From: Cardinalis cardinalis
Taxonomy: Eukaryota > Chordata > Aves > Passeriformes > Cardinalidae
Assembly: GCA_014549065.1 (NCBI GenBank)
Contig: JACDOX010000083.1
Span: 2,867,590 to 2,931,589 of the forward strand
Length of the DNA: 64,000 nt
Direction of reading: 5' to 3'
A program made the position numbers and the translations under genes. Positions 11,701-24,202 of the stretch are shown here, piece by piece (position 1 is the first letter of the stretch; the number at the start of each line of letters is the position of its first letter). The notes under the pieces were generated by a model. The model searched no databases, was not told the DNA's origin, and saw nothing but the letters and a program-made list of their open reading frames with translations.

Positions 11701-13499
11701 TCAACATGAAAAAATATTGGAGTATTGGTAATTTTAAATTTTCCATTTTAATTGATGTATATTTTTACACTTCTCAAGATACACATGATTTTAATAATTC
11801 AGTCAGCAGTATCTTTGAGATATTATCACAGAAAAGAATAAGCCAACTCCCTTGACTATTTCCCAGCAACTAAGTTTATCTGCTGATTCCCTCAACATTT
11901 TCTTGTTTTACATCCCAGTAGAAGTGGTTTGGAAACTGTCCACTACTTGTGGAGAACATGACTTGAATTCCCACATCTCCATTCATCAGGCAAATGTCTC
12001 CTTTTATCAGGTAAATGACCAGCCTATCTAACTTTTGTTTTTCATTGGGGGTGTTTCAATTTTATTTCAAAGAACAAATAACATCCCATATTTGTAATTT
12101 CATTGAGACAGGCACACTCTTGTGGAAAAGATTTTTTGTTTGGTTTTTTTTTTTTAATTGTGTCTGCCTATAAAATATGTGTTTGTCAAAAATTAGAAAA
12201 TTTATTTCCACGTCAGTTGCATCTGCATTTGCACAAGTGAAAAGTTCCATTTTCAATCTATAATGTGACCAGATTCAAGTGTTTGTCTTAGTAGCATTTA
12301 ATCATAGCCATAATACCTCTGCCTAAATTCTACCTACTGTAGCAGTTTTGGCTTTGATTAACTGTGCCTAAACCATGTTTCCACAAGTTTTAGATTATAA
12401 ATATGCTTAAGGAATGATCAGGGCATAATTTTTGATTTCCACATATAGCAAATAGCTTCTACTTTTAAAAGAAGCAATAACTTATTATTGAAGAGAAAAT
12501 GCCCCAGTCACTATGAGAATAAGCAGTGAAGGGGCTAAGGAAGAAAGGAAAATCAAGCAAAGCCAGCATAAGTGAGCTCCAAGTTGACAGTAAAATTTTG
12601 GCAACATCTGAGGGCAGAAGGGACTTGGAAAACTCCTGATGGCAAGAAATAATTTTTACACAAATAAGGAAGAGTTGTTCACATGCTAAATGCAAAAAGA
12701 TCTGTTCCTGGAGCAAAATTACATGAAGGAATGGTGCTCATATTTCCTGGAGCACTGATTCAGGCACAAAGCAGACAGCAGACAGGCCACACTGTCATCC
12801 TCAGAGATCTTCGGTGATGTGCTGTTTAATCTCAATCAGAACTTTTTTTGATGCCATATCAGATAGTACAGGTGACAAAGAACTCAAGTTCTCTATTGTC
12901 AGATCACATGAATTTCCCAAACTTTCTTGTTGATCAAACAAAATTGCTTACGCTAAAAAATATTGAAATATTTATTTCCCTGCTTTACAGCTGCCAAAAT
13001 AATCTGCTATTGCTGTTTTACCAGCAATTTAAAACCTTGCTGTATGTTTGGGATATCTCTTAATCCCAGGAATATCAGAGAATTTCTCTTTACACAACGT
13101 GTCATATAGCTTCAAAGGAATTTCCCTCCAATTTGTGTTGTATACGTTTTATGAACAGATCTGTCTACTTCACTTTGGATTTACAAAGTCCTAAAAGCAA
13201 TGATAAAATGTTTTCTTTTCCTTCTCAATCTGAAAAAAAGAATTTTACTTTTTACTAAGAGAAAAGCTTTTTAATTTCTATACCTCTGGTCTCTGTTTAA
13301 TCACCACTGTCACTTCCTGTTTCATTTGCTGCTGGTTTTTAGTCGCTAACATATAATTCCTTGCATTTTTCCTTTTTCAGGTCATTTTGTTTCTCACTGT
13401 GATATTTTAAGCCACAATTTCTATTTAAAACTCTAGTTGTCATGTGCTAAATCCACAAAATCATGTTTAAAATGTCAATAACTTCTTTAAAGGGGTTAA

Positions 13500-14200
13500 T
13501 TTTCATCACAAAGGCATTGGGGTGAGTAGTACTGCTAATAGAATACATATACACAGAAATTGTACATACAATACAATACATAGAAATTGTATTTTCTCCC
13601 AGGCCTGGGTGGAGCATCAGGTATTGAGTTCACCTGCAAGAAAATGTGATGAAAAACAGAGACAGTTTGTGCTTCCTAGCATAACCTGGCAGCCTAAGTG
13701 TTGGTATTTCATGGTGGAGCAACGTGAAACCACTTTATCTTGTCTAATGGGACACAGCATAGGAAACAAATGTGTTAGTAAGAATGCTTGTTCACAGGCA
13801 CAGTGGTTGCCAGCTAGCTAAATTTGTGGAAAAGAAAAGAACAGAAACTGCCTACTTGCCGTGGAAAAAAAGAATACTGTTCCATCTGTTCCCACTTTCC
13901 CACACCTTCTCCACTTAGGAGAGAGAGACCTGTGAGAGTTTCTTTGCCTTGTGGAAAGAAAACTGTGATGCAGACTCTCACATGTTGGTGCAGCAGGGAA
14001 CCCAGCGTTGTATGTAAACAAGTCTTCCCTCTCTGCTGCACCACGAGTCATCAGATCCTTTCCCCAGAAGAAAAGTACATACCTTTGCCTAGGTTTGTTC
14101 CAAACACAAGGGAGAGGTAGTTGAACTTTCTGGCAGAGGTTGGAAGAAAAGTGATGCTTCTGGACACTGAGACAGGGAAAAGGACATCCCAAATTGGACT
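13500..14200. other. GC-richer patch with overlapping open frames
   Basis: From about 13600 to 14200 the DNA is less AT-rich than its flanks. Frames are open on both strands at once: plus 13824-14120, minus 13818-14192 and minus 13814-14044. None of the translations looks like a known family. A 10-bp inverted repeat (GGTGCAGCAG at 13987-13996 with its complement at 14033-14042) lies inside. An old LTR fragment or a conserved noncoding element are possibilities, but I can support neither. Confidence 0.3.
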
Positions 14201-14469
14201 TTCTACATATCCCATCTAGCCTCCTTACCTAATTGGAAGAATTACAAGCTTCATCTTCTGGGATGTCCTCCTTAGAGCTTCCTTGCAAGTTTGCTGATTT
14301 TAGGGTTTTCTTTTTTCCAGAAGTCAAGGAGGGGACTGCCATCTACTATTGGACATATTTCTGTGGTTCTGCTAAGATTTTCTTGTTGATGGTTGTTGGC
14401 TCAATAGCTCTAGAGAGGAGAAAGCTGGAAATTCAAGCACTGGAATGCAAGATAAATATCCTTCTGTGA

Positions 14470-14895
14470 GCTGGTGGAGGAGAGGTGGGGACAGGTGATT
14501 AAGAAAGACTGGTTTATCAAAGAAAATCCAGGGTTCAGTTAAAAGATAGGGAAAAGAAAGAGGTAAAGGGACTGACAGTTGTGGTTTTTCTGCTTAGAAA
14601 GGGATACAGTAGAATGAACAGGAAAACAGAAAGAGAGGAGAGGCTGTGAAAAAAACAACTGAAGACAGCAGAAAAAGTGAAGGGAAATACATTGTGTGCT
14701 AGGGATTGGCCAGGATTAGAAAAAGTCAAGGGCCAAGAGAGCAACAAAGATGATGCCTGATTTTTAAGAAGGGAGGAGAAGAATATCATAAAAATAGGGG
14801 AATTTGAAAAGCGAAAATTTGTGGTGGTGATGGACGTGGGAGTGGGGAGAAATATTAGAAAAGAGACATGAAAAGAGAAAGGAAGAAAACTCCAT
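14470..14895 (+). repeat. Purine-rich strand-asymmetric tract
   Basis: Over about 425 bases the plus strand is dominated by A and G (GAAAG, GGAGA and AAGAA-type words), with only short pyrimidine interruptions. The minus strand is correspondingly pyrimidine-rich, which explains the low-complexity 121-codon minus frame (14900 down to 14535, rich in Phe, Ser and Leu). No repeat unit is evident, so this is compositional rather than a satellite. Confidence 0.6.
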
Positions 14896-16007
14896 ATCAT
14901 ACTCTGGCTTTAATATCTCATTAATTACAACTGGGTAGTACTAATTTGGAGCCCTTTTCATTTAGAATGGAATATGTCAGTGAAGGACAAATTAAACATC
15001 TGATATCTGAAAATATTGCAAGTAGTGAATTAGAAAGTTAAATACATCTTGTGCAACATCCAGGGCTTTCACTTGTAATACTACACCAATTACACAGATC
15101 TCTCTATTCATAAAACACACTTGTATAAGCATTACCATCATAAATGACCCATTCTTACAAGATGACAAAGAATACATTGTAAGGGCTTTATACAACAATT
15201 GTAACAGGCGAAAAACTTCTGCATTCTTTTTTTGTTATGTCTTAGGCACTTCTGGGAATAAGCAAGGTACTGAGTTCCTTCTATCCCTTACCACTGCCAT
15301 GCAATTTTGAGCCTGACAAACTAACTAGACCTCAGCTAAGCTAAAGGAAAATAAAGTTCTCACTGTTAAGCCAGAAGAAAAAACTTGCAGCTTCTGTACA
15401 TGTAGGTAAATACAAGGGAAATGGAGATGATTATATGCACCATGAAAACTGCTAGTTTACGCATCCTACCATTTCTAGGTCACATCAAACTGCACATGGT
15501 GTGAAGAAGTGCAGATTTCAATTTAGGTAATGGATATGCAATTGGAGTAGAGAAAGGGACCATGACCATGACAATCCATCTCCTGCAGATTAATGTCTGG
15601 TGCAGGCAGGTATGTCATAAACTATAGCTTTATATGGAGAACCTCTCAGTTTTCCCCTCATTTTCACTAATGCATTGTGTGTGCTTCTAAGAGATTCACA
15701 GTAGATGTAGGGCTATTGCTTTTAAATGTTGCCTCTGACCCAGATAATGTCAAAGTGTCTGAATACGTTATGCTCTTTTAAGAAAGAGCATCTCTAATGT
15801 AATGCAAATGCACATTGTGGGGAAATTCCAGCTGAGAAAATGAGGTCTTATATTTCTAAAACTATATACATGTCAATAGCCCATTATTCTCAAGTTTTAG
15901 ATGTAATTGCAGCCCATCTTGGAATGAATTCCTGAAATAATAAAATACACCAAGTAGCAGTTACTGTGTCTTCCAGTTATTTTATGCTCCCCCCTGCCCT
16001 GAGAAAT

Positions 16008-16110
16008 AAAAAAAAAAAAAATTAAAAAAGCAAGGAAAGAGAAAAGTGAAGTGAAAAAAGGTAGAGGAGAATGGCGGGAGGAAGGGAGACAGAAGATAAA
16101 AGTGAAAGTC
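16008..16110 (+). repeat. A-run followed by purine-rich segment
   Basis: Fourteen consecutive A at 16008-16021 are followed by more A runs and a GA-rich segment. A poly-A tail of a retroposed copy is conceivable. I see no recognisable transcript body immediately upstream, so simple low-complexity sequence is the safer reading. Confidence 0.5.
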
Positions 16111-19100
16111 ATATCCTTTTCTGCAATGTGTTATTGGAACACTCTGTGCAAAAATATGCTGGGCTCCTAAAAGGCATTACAACATCAACACATCTGAAGC
16201 TTTTGTATAAATGTATCTCAGTTCAATTTTGTACGACAAATTATTTCCAGGCAATTAAGAATATTTATAATTGTTTTCTTTGGTTGGAACTTTCTTCTAT
16301 TTCCAAATTTCTTTTAAGCTAATGTTTCTTATAAAGCCTGAATAGCCATCACTTTGAAAGAATTCTCTCTTAGTCATGTGAACTGCTCCTCGCAACCATC
16401 TTTTTCTGATAAATTGAACATGTGCATAGTACAGCCTTTATCTTCAGTACTGGTAGATTTTAAGGTATCATTATTTCACTGTGGAGTTTCCCCCCCTACC
16501 CCCCCTTTCCTGGAAGAACTCCAAGAAACAGTTTCTATGATTAAAAACAATGTAGATTAATATTAAGGTTGTGCAGAGCTGCAGTATTTCTTTCCTTTCC
16601 TTGCTGTCTTTACTTCCCTCACAGATTTCCCTTCTTTGGATGAAACCCTATACTTCTCAGTAAATGAAATATAAATGGTTCAATTGCCTAGTCACATTTC
16701 TAGGGTAGAGAACATACACATAGATTTCCTGAAAAAAACAGTATTTTAGCAACTGCTTAAGAAGCTAAAGGACTATTATGCCATGAATCCATGACAAATA
16801 GTTCCTTGGAATACCAAATTTGAGATACAAATGTGTGTTTACTGTAAATGCCTTCTGAAGACTTAAAAATGTGAATTTAGTTTGTCAGAGGAGGTGGTTT
16901 TGTGGANATGAACAATCACACTAAGAACAAACTTACCTTCTCAGTTTCACATGAAGCAAGAGATAGCTGCAGATAGCTCTCAGCCTGCTTTATTCCCCTT
17001 TCTGTCCTTTTATTTTCCTTTACTTAAGGGAATCTGGGGTCTTTCTATCTGACTTGTAGAGGTGCTGTTAATTATTTAAACCTTTCATCTTTCTTTAATT
17101 TATGTCATAGCGTAAGCATAATTTCTAATTTTTATCTGCTTCTCATCAAGCTGCATTTCTGTCATTGTTTGTAAGCCTGAGGATAGACGAAACTGTAAAA
17201 TTAACTGTGTTTCAGTCTTTGAAAGAGAAAAAAAAAGATAAAAAACAGTCTCCTTAGGACTTAGTGCCTCTGGTAGTTGATTAGTCCCTGCAGTAGGGAA
17301 AATTAAATTTTGTGGTTGAGACCCAGCATGCTTGGATGGTTTAATAATGCTGTGGCCATCATCCAATGGCTGACAACCAAGAACTGAGGTACTTTCTGTT
17401 CTTTACTCCCTCATGCAACACCTGAAAATCCCGGGGCAAATCAAGCAGCAAATTAAAGCTCAAAAAAACCCTCACCTGCAAAGCATGTATAAGGAATTAA
17501 TTTTAATGCTTTCAAGCTGAAGTCATTGGGACAGGAGCCCAAAAACCAGTGACAAAGGTATCTTGGTAAGTTCTGAAAGCACCTTTTTCAATTTTTTGTA
17601 GCTCCAACTGGGCTTGCTGTTTTAATGTATTTCTGCTTCCAGTGCAGTTTAACCCAAGTAGCTCCTAAAAGCAATCAAGTCACATGAAGCATTTCAAAAA
17701 GCCAAATCAGTGATTATGACTACAAATACAAATGAAGACTGTGGCTTCTCAAATATAGTTTAGTGTCAGACATTCCCTTCCAACGCCCAAGCCTGGCTTT
17801 AGTACCCAGTGTGCACTCTAGTGCTGCCTTTGGATTAACTGTCCAGGATGGGGCTTTGCAGGACAAATACATCTCCTGCCATTGGGGCAGTCCCTGAAGA
17901 TGACTATGTTGTGACCATGTCTGCCAAGCAAAAATGGCTTTGCTACTTAGCAATGAAAAGTCAGCACTAGTGATACAGGCTCTGTTATTCCATGGATAAC
18001 AAGCAGAAATGTGACATTGGATCTGGATTATGCTATGTATGAAGTATCCTAAAAAAATAAATAATATGAAAGTGTGCTTTTTTAGCCTCCAAGATTTTTT
18101 CTACTTTGTTTTTAATAAAACAAAACAGAAACCACAGGAAATTCAGATGGAAGGAAAACAGCCATTTTATGCTTCAGTGCTGAGAACATGGTGGATATTT
18201 TTCTTCCTAAGGCAAATACCTTTACTCTCACAATTTTGGCAAGTTCAGTTGGAATTTTGCTATATTTCCACTTCAATGCAACATTTGCTGATGAGAAAAG
18301 TGGCATTTTCTTTTTGGATCAGATATATTGTTAGAATAATCTTGAAGAAGCAGATGTCAGTTTTGCTCTGATTTAGACAGAGGCTTCAGTCACAAAGACA
18401 GCAATTCCTTCTTTAATCATTCACTGCAGTAGTATCAGAAAGCTGCATTACAAGTACTGACTTTAGAACTGTATCCTAGTACAGCTTCTCTAGTGCTTTG
18501 CTAAAGCAAGATTGGATGGAAGACAGAAATGAGACCAGGAACTTTAGTGGTAGTTCTTTTAGTCAGATTAAAATTATGACAGTTATGGCCACTGAAATTC
18601 TGTCCTTGCTTTTAAATTCTCTTTATCAAGAGCACTTGGGAAAAAATGCTGCACCATTACATTGTTTTGTTTCTTGGCCTGCCTTAGCTGTTGAATCTGT
18701 CAGTATTGCAGCCAGTGGTCAACTTCAGAAAATTTGATAAAGGCAGAAGATAATATGCTTTTATCAGCATTTCTCTAGAGAGGATCAAAAAATTGCAACT
18801 CATTTCCCTGTCTATACTGACAGGATGCCCCATCAAAAAAGTTTGCCCAGACAAGTCAGAGACTACCCTGAGTGTGCTAAGTCTATCTAACCAACCTTCA
18901 AACAACCTGCAAAGAGACACAGAGCAGAGCTGAGAAAACTGCGCACATTGAACACTAGATAAAGATCCATAGAGACTTGTATTTATGTGTTTAAAACACA
19001 GACTTACAGAAGGGAGCTGGAGTTTTGGAATGCTGTTATTTGAAGGCATTTCTAGCAGACAATTGGACAGCCATGCATTAGAATGGCTGAATACACAGGC

Positions 19101-22100
19101 CATTGCTCAACCAAGGTCTCTAGGTTTAAAATCTTAAAAATCCCAGTTTGGAGATTAATTTTGTAGTTTAATGCTATTTATTAGTTGCTTAGATAGGTAT
19201 TAATCTTACTCTTTCCTTGTGGCAAGGCCTTTGCTCCAGCAAATATCCTCACATTTGGTGTTTTATAGATGTAAGGCCCTCTTTTTGTGCATGTGGTGAC
19301 TCAAGAATGGGACACTATAGGTGATCTTCTCAGGGTTGTAAAAGTTGCAAATGAGACAGGTTTAAATGTCTGCCCTGAATAAAAGTCAACAATTTAATTT
19401 CATGTGCCAGTCTTCTAGTCTAGTCAGACTATCTTGTGTGATAACTTCTGCACCCAGGAGTCTGGTGGAGTGATTAGAAACAAAGGACTCCCCAAGCAGA
19501 AAATATCATTTCCTAGGAATCCAGTGTGTAAAGCTGTGTTTCCTCCACATTACATCTGAACCAACGTACACAATTTGAAAACCACAGAGTTTCCCCCCAC
19601 CCTCTTTTTTATCATGTTAAACTGTTGGGGGTTTCAGTTTAATTCCTTTGTTGGTTTCACTGCTAGTTTCTTTAAGAAAGCAGTAAGATTTCAATATGCT
19701 GTTCTGACATGTTTTGCCCAGTTTAGACAATGTTCTTAAATCCTTACCCAGCCTTCTTTTCTTTGTTTAGTTTTTATCCTAAAGGTTTCCCTGCCACTCA
19801 GAATGGTTGATGTTGTACATTCTCAAGGGCATTTGCTAGTGCAGTCATTCCTCGAACTCTCAGACCTATTGGTAACACTGTTTTCACAAGGGTGATTTGC
19901 ATTCAGTCTAGATTGAAGTCCAGTACGTGCCCACAACATAAAATGTGCTTGTTATGAATGAAGTATGTGCAGAGCCTCTTAAGAATTCACCCAACATAAT
20001 TAGATACACCCTGGTTCATCTAAATGCTATCCAAAGGCTAAATATCTGAAGCTTTAATTGAAAAAGCTCATTAACTTTAAATACAGCTAAAGTTGTTGAA
20101 AAAATCTCAGTGGAAATGGTAGATTCTCCATGAAGACAAAAAATAAAAGCACATTTGAGTCTGAAGCTATTAATCATAAAGTTGACTTGCATATTTGCGC
20201 TATGTTTGAAGTAGGTCTCAGTGCTTAATTAAAAAAAAAAAAGAGAAAGGAAACTTGTGTATGCATGCTAACTAAATTTTGCTATTTTGCTGTGGGTTTA
20301 GTGGATTTCAAGTACTTAAAGTGTGTAAAATAAAAAGAACTTCTTGATTTAGGAGCGCAGTAGACAGGTCCACAGTCAACTTGAAAGAAGCTGCTGATTA
20401 TGTGTGATACCTGCCCACAATTTGTCAAACTAAAGGCTGTGTCTATGGAACGTCACATTAGCAAGCAAGCCACCATCAGAAGAACATTCAACATGAGTAT
20501 ATATGAAATTTGCTATTACACCCTACAGAATTTTGTACCCAGAGGTAAACAAGCCTTAGGTAGTCTAGTGTGCAATGGTGCAGCCAGAGAAAGCTCTTAT
20601 AACATGGGTGGTGCTGACAGTAAGCTTCCACCTCATGGGTCTCTTCCAATCTGGATGGGAATTTCACAGGATTTTAAAAGACTTTCTTAATATCTGATCA
20701 GTGTTGTTCTTCCAGCATTTATTTTCCAAACCCCCGAAATACGACAGTTTTCAGCATTCATCTGAGAATTACTTTCTCTTAACCTAAATGATCAAGAGTC
20801 ATTACTTTCAAATTATTTCTGTGGGAAAACAGATAATATATGATCAGGCTTCAAACCACAATTGTCCTTCCTAAAATAAATAGCCCTTGATATTAAAATA
20901 AAAAGAATAAATTCTGAACCCAACCCCACTTCTCTTTTCCTTTCCCAGAGAATTATCTATTAGAAATACATTTAGGAGATATATAGCTATAGTAGGTCAT
21001 TGTAATGCATGATTACATCACTAATTAATAAAAATAAAAGTTAAAAAAAATATTTTCAGGATTTTCAGTTTAAAAAACATAAAGATGCAGTGAAATCATA
21101 AAAACCTAATAGTACTAGGACAGTGTCTTCAATTTGCTGATTTTAGAACAAAAATTAATAGACATATTTTGGCTATTACTTAAATTCATGTCAGGCTTCA
21201 TAAATAAAAAGAGAAACCATGACTTTAAAAAAGTCCTAATATAAAGTAATAAAAATAGAGACATACACAAAATATTTAAACAAATACAAATATGGTATTT
21301 GTTCGTCAAGTAATTAAACCATTCTCACAATTTTACAGGTATAGGAGCTTGATTTATTTGTTCTAAAGCTCACTATTCTGCTATTTCATTTTACTAACTT
21401 TAACACATTCAGATGCCCAAGAAAATATTCTACCTACATAAGGATAGATCTATACAATTCATGGTTTCTAAAGAGTGGTTTTTTTCACCTGATAGTCATG
21501 ACATAAAAGTTAACATGTTTTAAGACTGATAAAAAATCTGCTAAGTAAATTCATTGGCTGTTGTTTAGTAGATATTTAGGAGACATTTAGTAATTAGTAA
21601 ATATTTAAGAACATGCAGGTGATACTGTGTTTAAACCTGTCACGTAGAAACTGATGTCCGCATTGATGATTGTGAAAGCATACAGTTAACCTCTAAGTAT
21701 TGTTCCGAACATGTGGAGAAATAATGTACTTCATCACAAATTGTTCTGAATATGCTTATAACATTTTAATCAGGCTGTTATTCTACTGCCCAAACAACTA
21801 AATTGGTTCCTAATTAGAAGTCTCTAAATTAAAAGAAAACAAAGTGAGCTGCTATTTTCTGTAATGCTGAGGGAAGAATGAACAAATTTATAAATGGGAT
21901 TGCTAAACCTAGTCTATTATTCAGAGAGTTTTCTTTTAGCTTCCTTCCAGCAGATTTTTGTTTAGGACCATTAAACCAGTGTCATTCATGAAAATATATG
22001 AAGAGAAATCAAATGCAAGTAATTTTTTGTTGGTTTTGATGAAGTTCCTAGTTACAGCCAATGTTTGTACACATGATTACTTGCTTGGAATGTAACAAGA

Positions 22101-22338
22101 AAAGAGAATATGAGGTCTATTTGTCATTTTAATAAATGTAGCTTCTATCTTTCTCTTATTAGGAAAGAAATCAAGTATTTTTCATTCTGTTATTGTTGAA
22201 TATAGGTAAGTCTAAAACTCTTCCCTCTTAAAAATGCAGAAAAAAAATGTTCCAATCTCACAAATTTGCTTTAATGACTGTTTTCACTCTAGAGCAGAGT
22301 TTCATCTCTCCTGTCTTGGAAAAGGCTTTTCTTTAGCT

Positions 22339-22375
22339 GGTTGGTTGGTTGGTTGGTTGGTTGAGGTTGGTTGGT
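22339..22375 (+). repeat. (GGTT)n microsatellite
   Basis: Six GGTT units in a row are followed by a GA interruption and two to three further units, ending in a T run. This is a short tetranucleotide microsatellite, likely to vary in copy number. Confidence 0.95.
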
Positions 22376-23639
22376 TTTTTCTCTCCGCTCTTTGTGCTTG
22401 TGAACTGCAAGCTTGTCAACTGGCAAACAGAACTACACCTATTAGAATTTAACCAAGCTAAATACTGGATTTAAGACCAAATGCTGGTAGAGGCGCTGGC
22501 CTTAAACTGGTCCCATACCATGGAAACTTGTTTATCTAAACCTTTCATGAATTACAAGTTACAAAACTTACTATTAAGGAGCGCATTTCTACCATCACAT
22601 TTAATTTGCAATCAAATGAGGAAACCCCCAAAATTAAATTACTGCTTTGTTTCAAGAGTGGTTCTATCCACATGTGTTTAAAGTGAGACAGTATTTGACT
22701 TAAGAATGGAAAGCTACATATACATAATGTTCCCTGAAGATACTACTTTCAAATAAACATCCAGTCTTCTTCCCACTTGAAGGATGGTTTATTTCTTTTT
22801 CAGTTAATGCTCAGATTGCAAAGGAAATAGGCATGCTGTTTACATGCCTCAAGGCATGTATTAATACATACCTAACCAGTTTTGTTGAAAGGTACAGTAT
22901 TACCTAATGAAACCAAAAATCACACTCCCTGCAACGTGTGCTGGAGGCTTTTAAGACACAGAAAATCTCCAGAAAACTCTCACTTTGGACAAGGAAAAAT
23001 GCATTTCCTGGGAGCTTCATAATAATCCATAAAAAGCTTATGTTATTTTTTGGGAGAAATGTTAGTATAGCACATGTTTGGAGCATTGCATAAAAAGGAT
23101 TTTTCCCAACAATCCTCCGGTTACCATGAGTTGGATTTTCTTGTTTGTTTGGGCTTTTGTGAGGTTCAATGCACACTCTTCAATCAACAAAAAACCTCCT
23201 GAACTATGAAACTGTCCTTGGAAACAGGACTGGGATAATACAAATCCAACAGGAGTACATTTTTCCTAATTTTAAAGTGAATTTTGATAAAATGCATACC
23301 AATAAACAAAGTAACAGATGCTGACAGTCTAAAATATGTTTCCTACTCCAAACTTTTTGCAAGATTTATACCAGCAAGATTATCACTTGGTACAGTTAAC
23401 ATTGATAATAAATTTAACCTGTAGTCCTGGTTGATCTGCATTGCCTGTATTCCAAGAAACAAACCTTGCTAAAGGAAGTAATGATGGAGATAAAATCAGC
23501 TAGGAGAAAAATAAATATGAAAGAAGGTTAATGAACTAATAAGTAATCAAGCAGTATTAGATTGTTTTATGTGAGCTCAGCCTATGTGTGTTGAACAGCA
23601 AGGAAATCTGTTTCAGATGAGATGTCCTTCTCAGCCTGA

Positions 23640-24202
23640 CCTGTGTCAGGAACAGTGTGGCCAGCAGGAGCAGGGAGGTCATTCTTCCCCTGTACTGGTG
23701 AGGNCACACCTCGAGTGCTGTGTCCAGTTCTGGGCCCTCAGTTTGGGAAGGACCTTGAGACACTTGAGCGCATCCAGAGGAGACAACGAGGCTGGTGAGG
23801 GGCTGGGAACACAAACCCTGTGAGGAACGGCTGAGGGAGCTGGGGGTGTTTAGCCTGGAGAAAAGGAGACTCAGGGGTGACCTTATCACTCTACAGCTCC
23901 CTGAAAGGTGGTTGCAGTCAGGTGGGGTTGGACTCTTTCTCCAGGGAGCAACTGACAGAACCAGAGGACACAGTCTCAAGCTGTGTCAAGGAAATACAGG
24001 CTGGATATTAGGAAAAACTTTTTCACGGAAAGAGTGATAAAGTTCTGGAATGGCCTGCCTGGGAGGTGGTGGAGTCACCATTCCTGAATGTGTTTACAAA
24101 AAGACTGGATGTGGCACTTGATGCCATGGTTTAGTTGAGGTGTCAGGGAACAGGTTTGGACTTGATGATCTTGAAGGTCTCTTCCAACCTTGTGATTCTG
24201 TG
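23640..24202 (+). mobile_element. CR1 LINE 3' fragment
   Basis: This is a 5'-truncated CR1 copy in plus orientation. Diagnostic segments in order are a 'GTGGCCAGCAGGAGCAGGGA' box, 'GTGCTGTGTCCAGTTCTGGG', 'GAGCGCATCCAGAGGAGA', 'TTTAGCCTGGAGAAAAGGAG', 'TGGAATGGCCTGCCTGGGAG', then 'TTCCAACCTTGTGATTCTGT' at the 3' end. That end carries a single octamer-like unit. The ORF2 reading frame is broken. The 3' region differs from the copies at 26690 and 40975, so it belongs to another CR1 subfamily. An ambiguous base is at 23704. The 5' edge is approximate, since 23580-23640 may also belong to it. Confidence 0.92.

Larger units (their letters stand above)
6341..13499. other. AT-rich unique noncoding DNA with small simple repeats
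   Basis: No gene, CR1 or RNA gene is supported in this stretch. Open frames up to 152 codons occur (8755 down to 8297, minus), but they match no domain I recognise and are of chance length. A run of A with few interruptions lies near 9414-9455, and a T run at 12144-12155. A consensus-like splice donor (AAGGTAAGT) lies near 9976, with no convincing exon upstream of it. Confidence 0.55.
14896..23639. other. AT-rich unique noncoding DNA
   Basis: No gene or transposon is recognisable. The stretch holds an A run at 16008-16021 followed by a purine-rich segment to about 16110. It also holds an ambiguous base at 16907, a GGTT simple repeat at 22339-22375 and many short AT-rich runs. Open frames up to 139 codons (19103 down to 18684, minus) have no recognisable domain. 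Confidence 0.55.

Noticed and set aside
14535..14900. 121-codon minus frame rich in Phe, Ser and Leu, resembling a membrane protein
   Set aside because: It is the translation of the pyrimidine strand of the purine-rich tract, so the hydrophobicity is compositional.
22841..22860. Perfect 8-bp hairpin with 4-base loop
   Set aside because: Several hairpins of this size are expected by chance in 64 kb. There is no T run, gene end or other context.
23557..24037. Open frames of 79 to 140 codons on both strands
   Set aside because: They lie inside or over the CR1 at 23640-24202 and are by-products of its GC-rich sequence.
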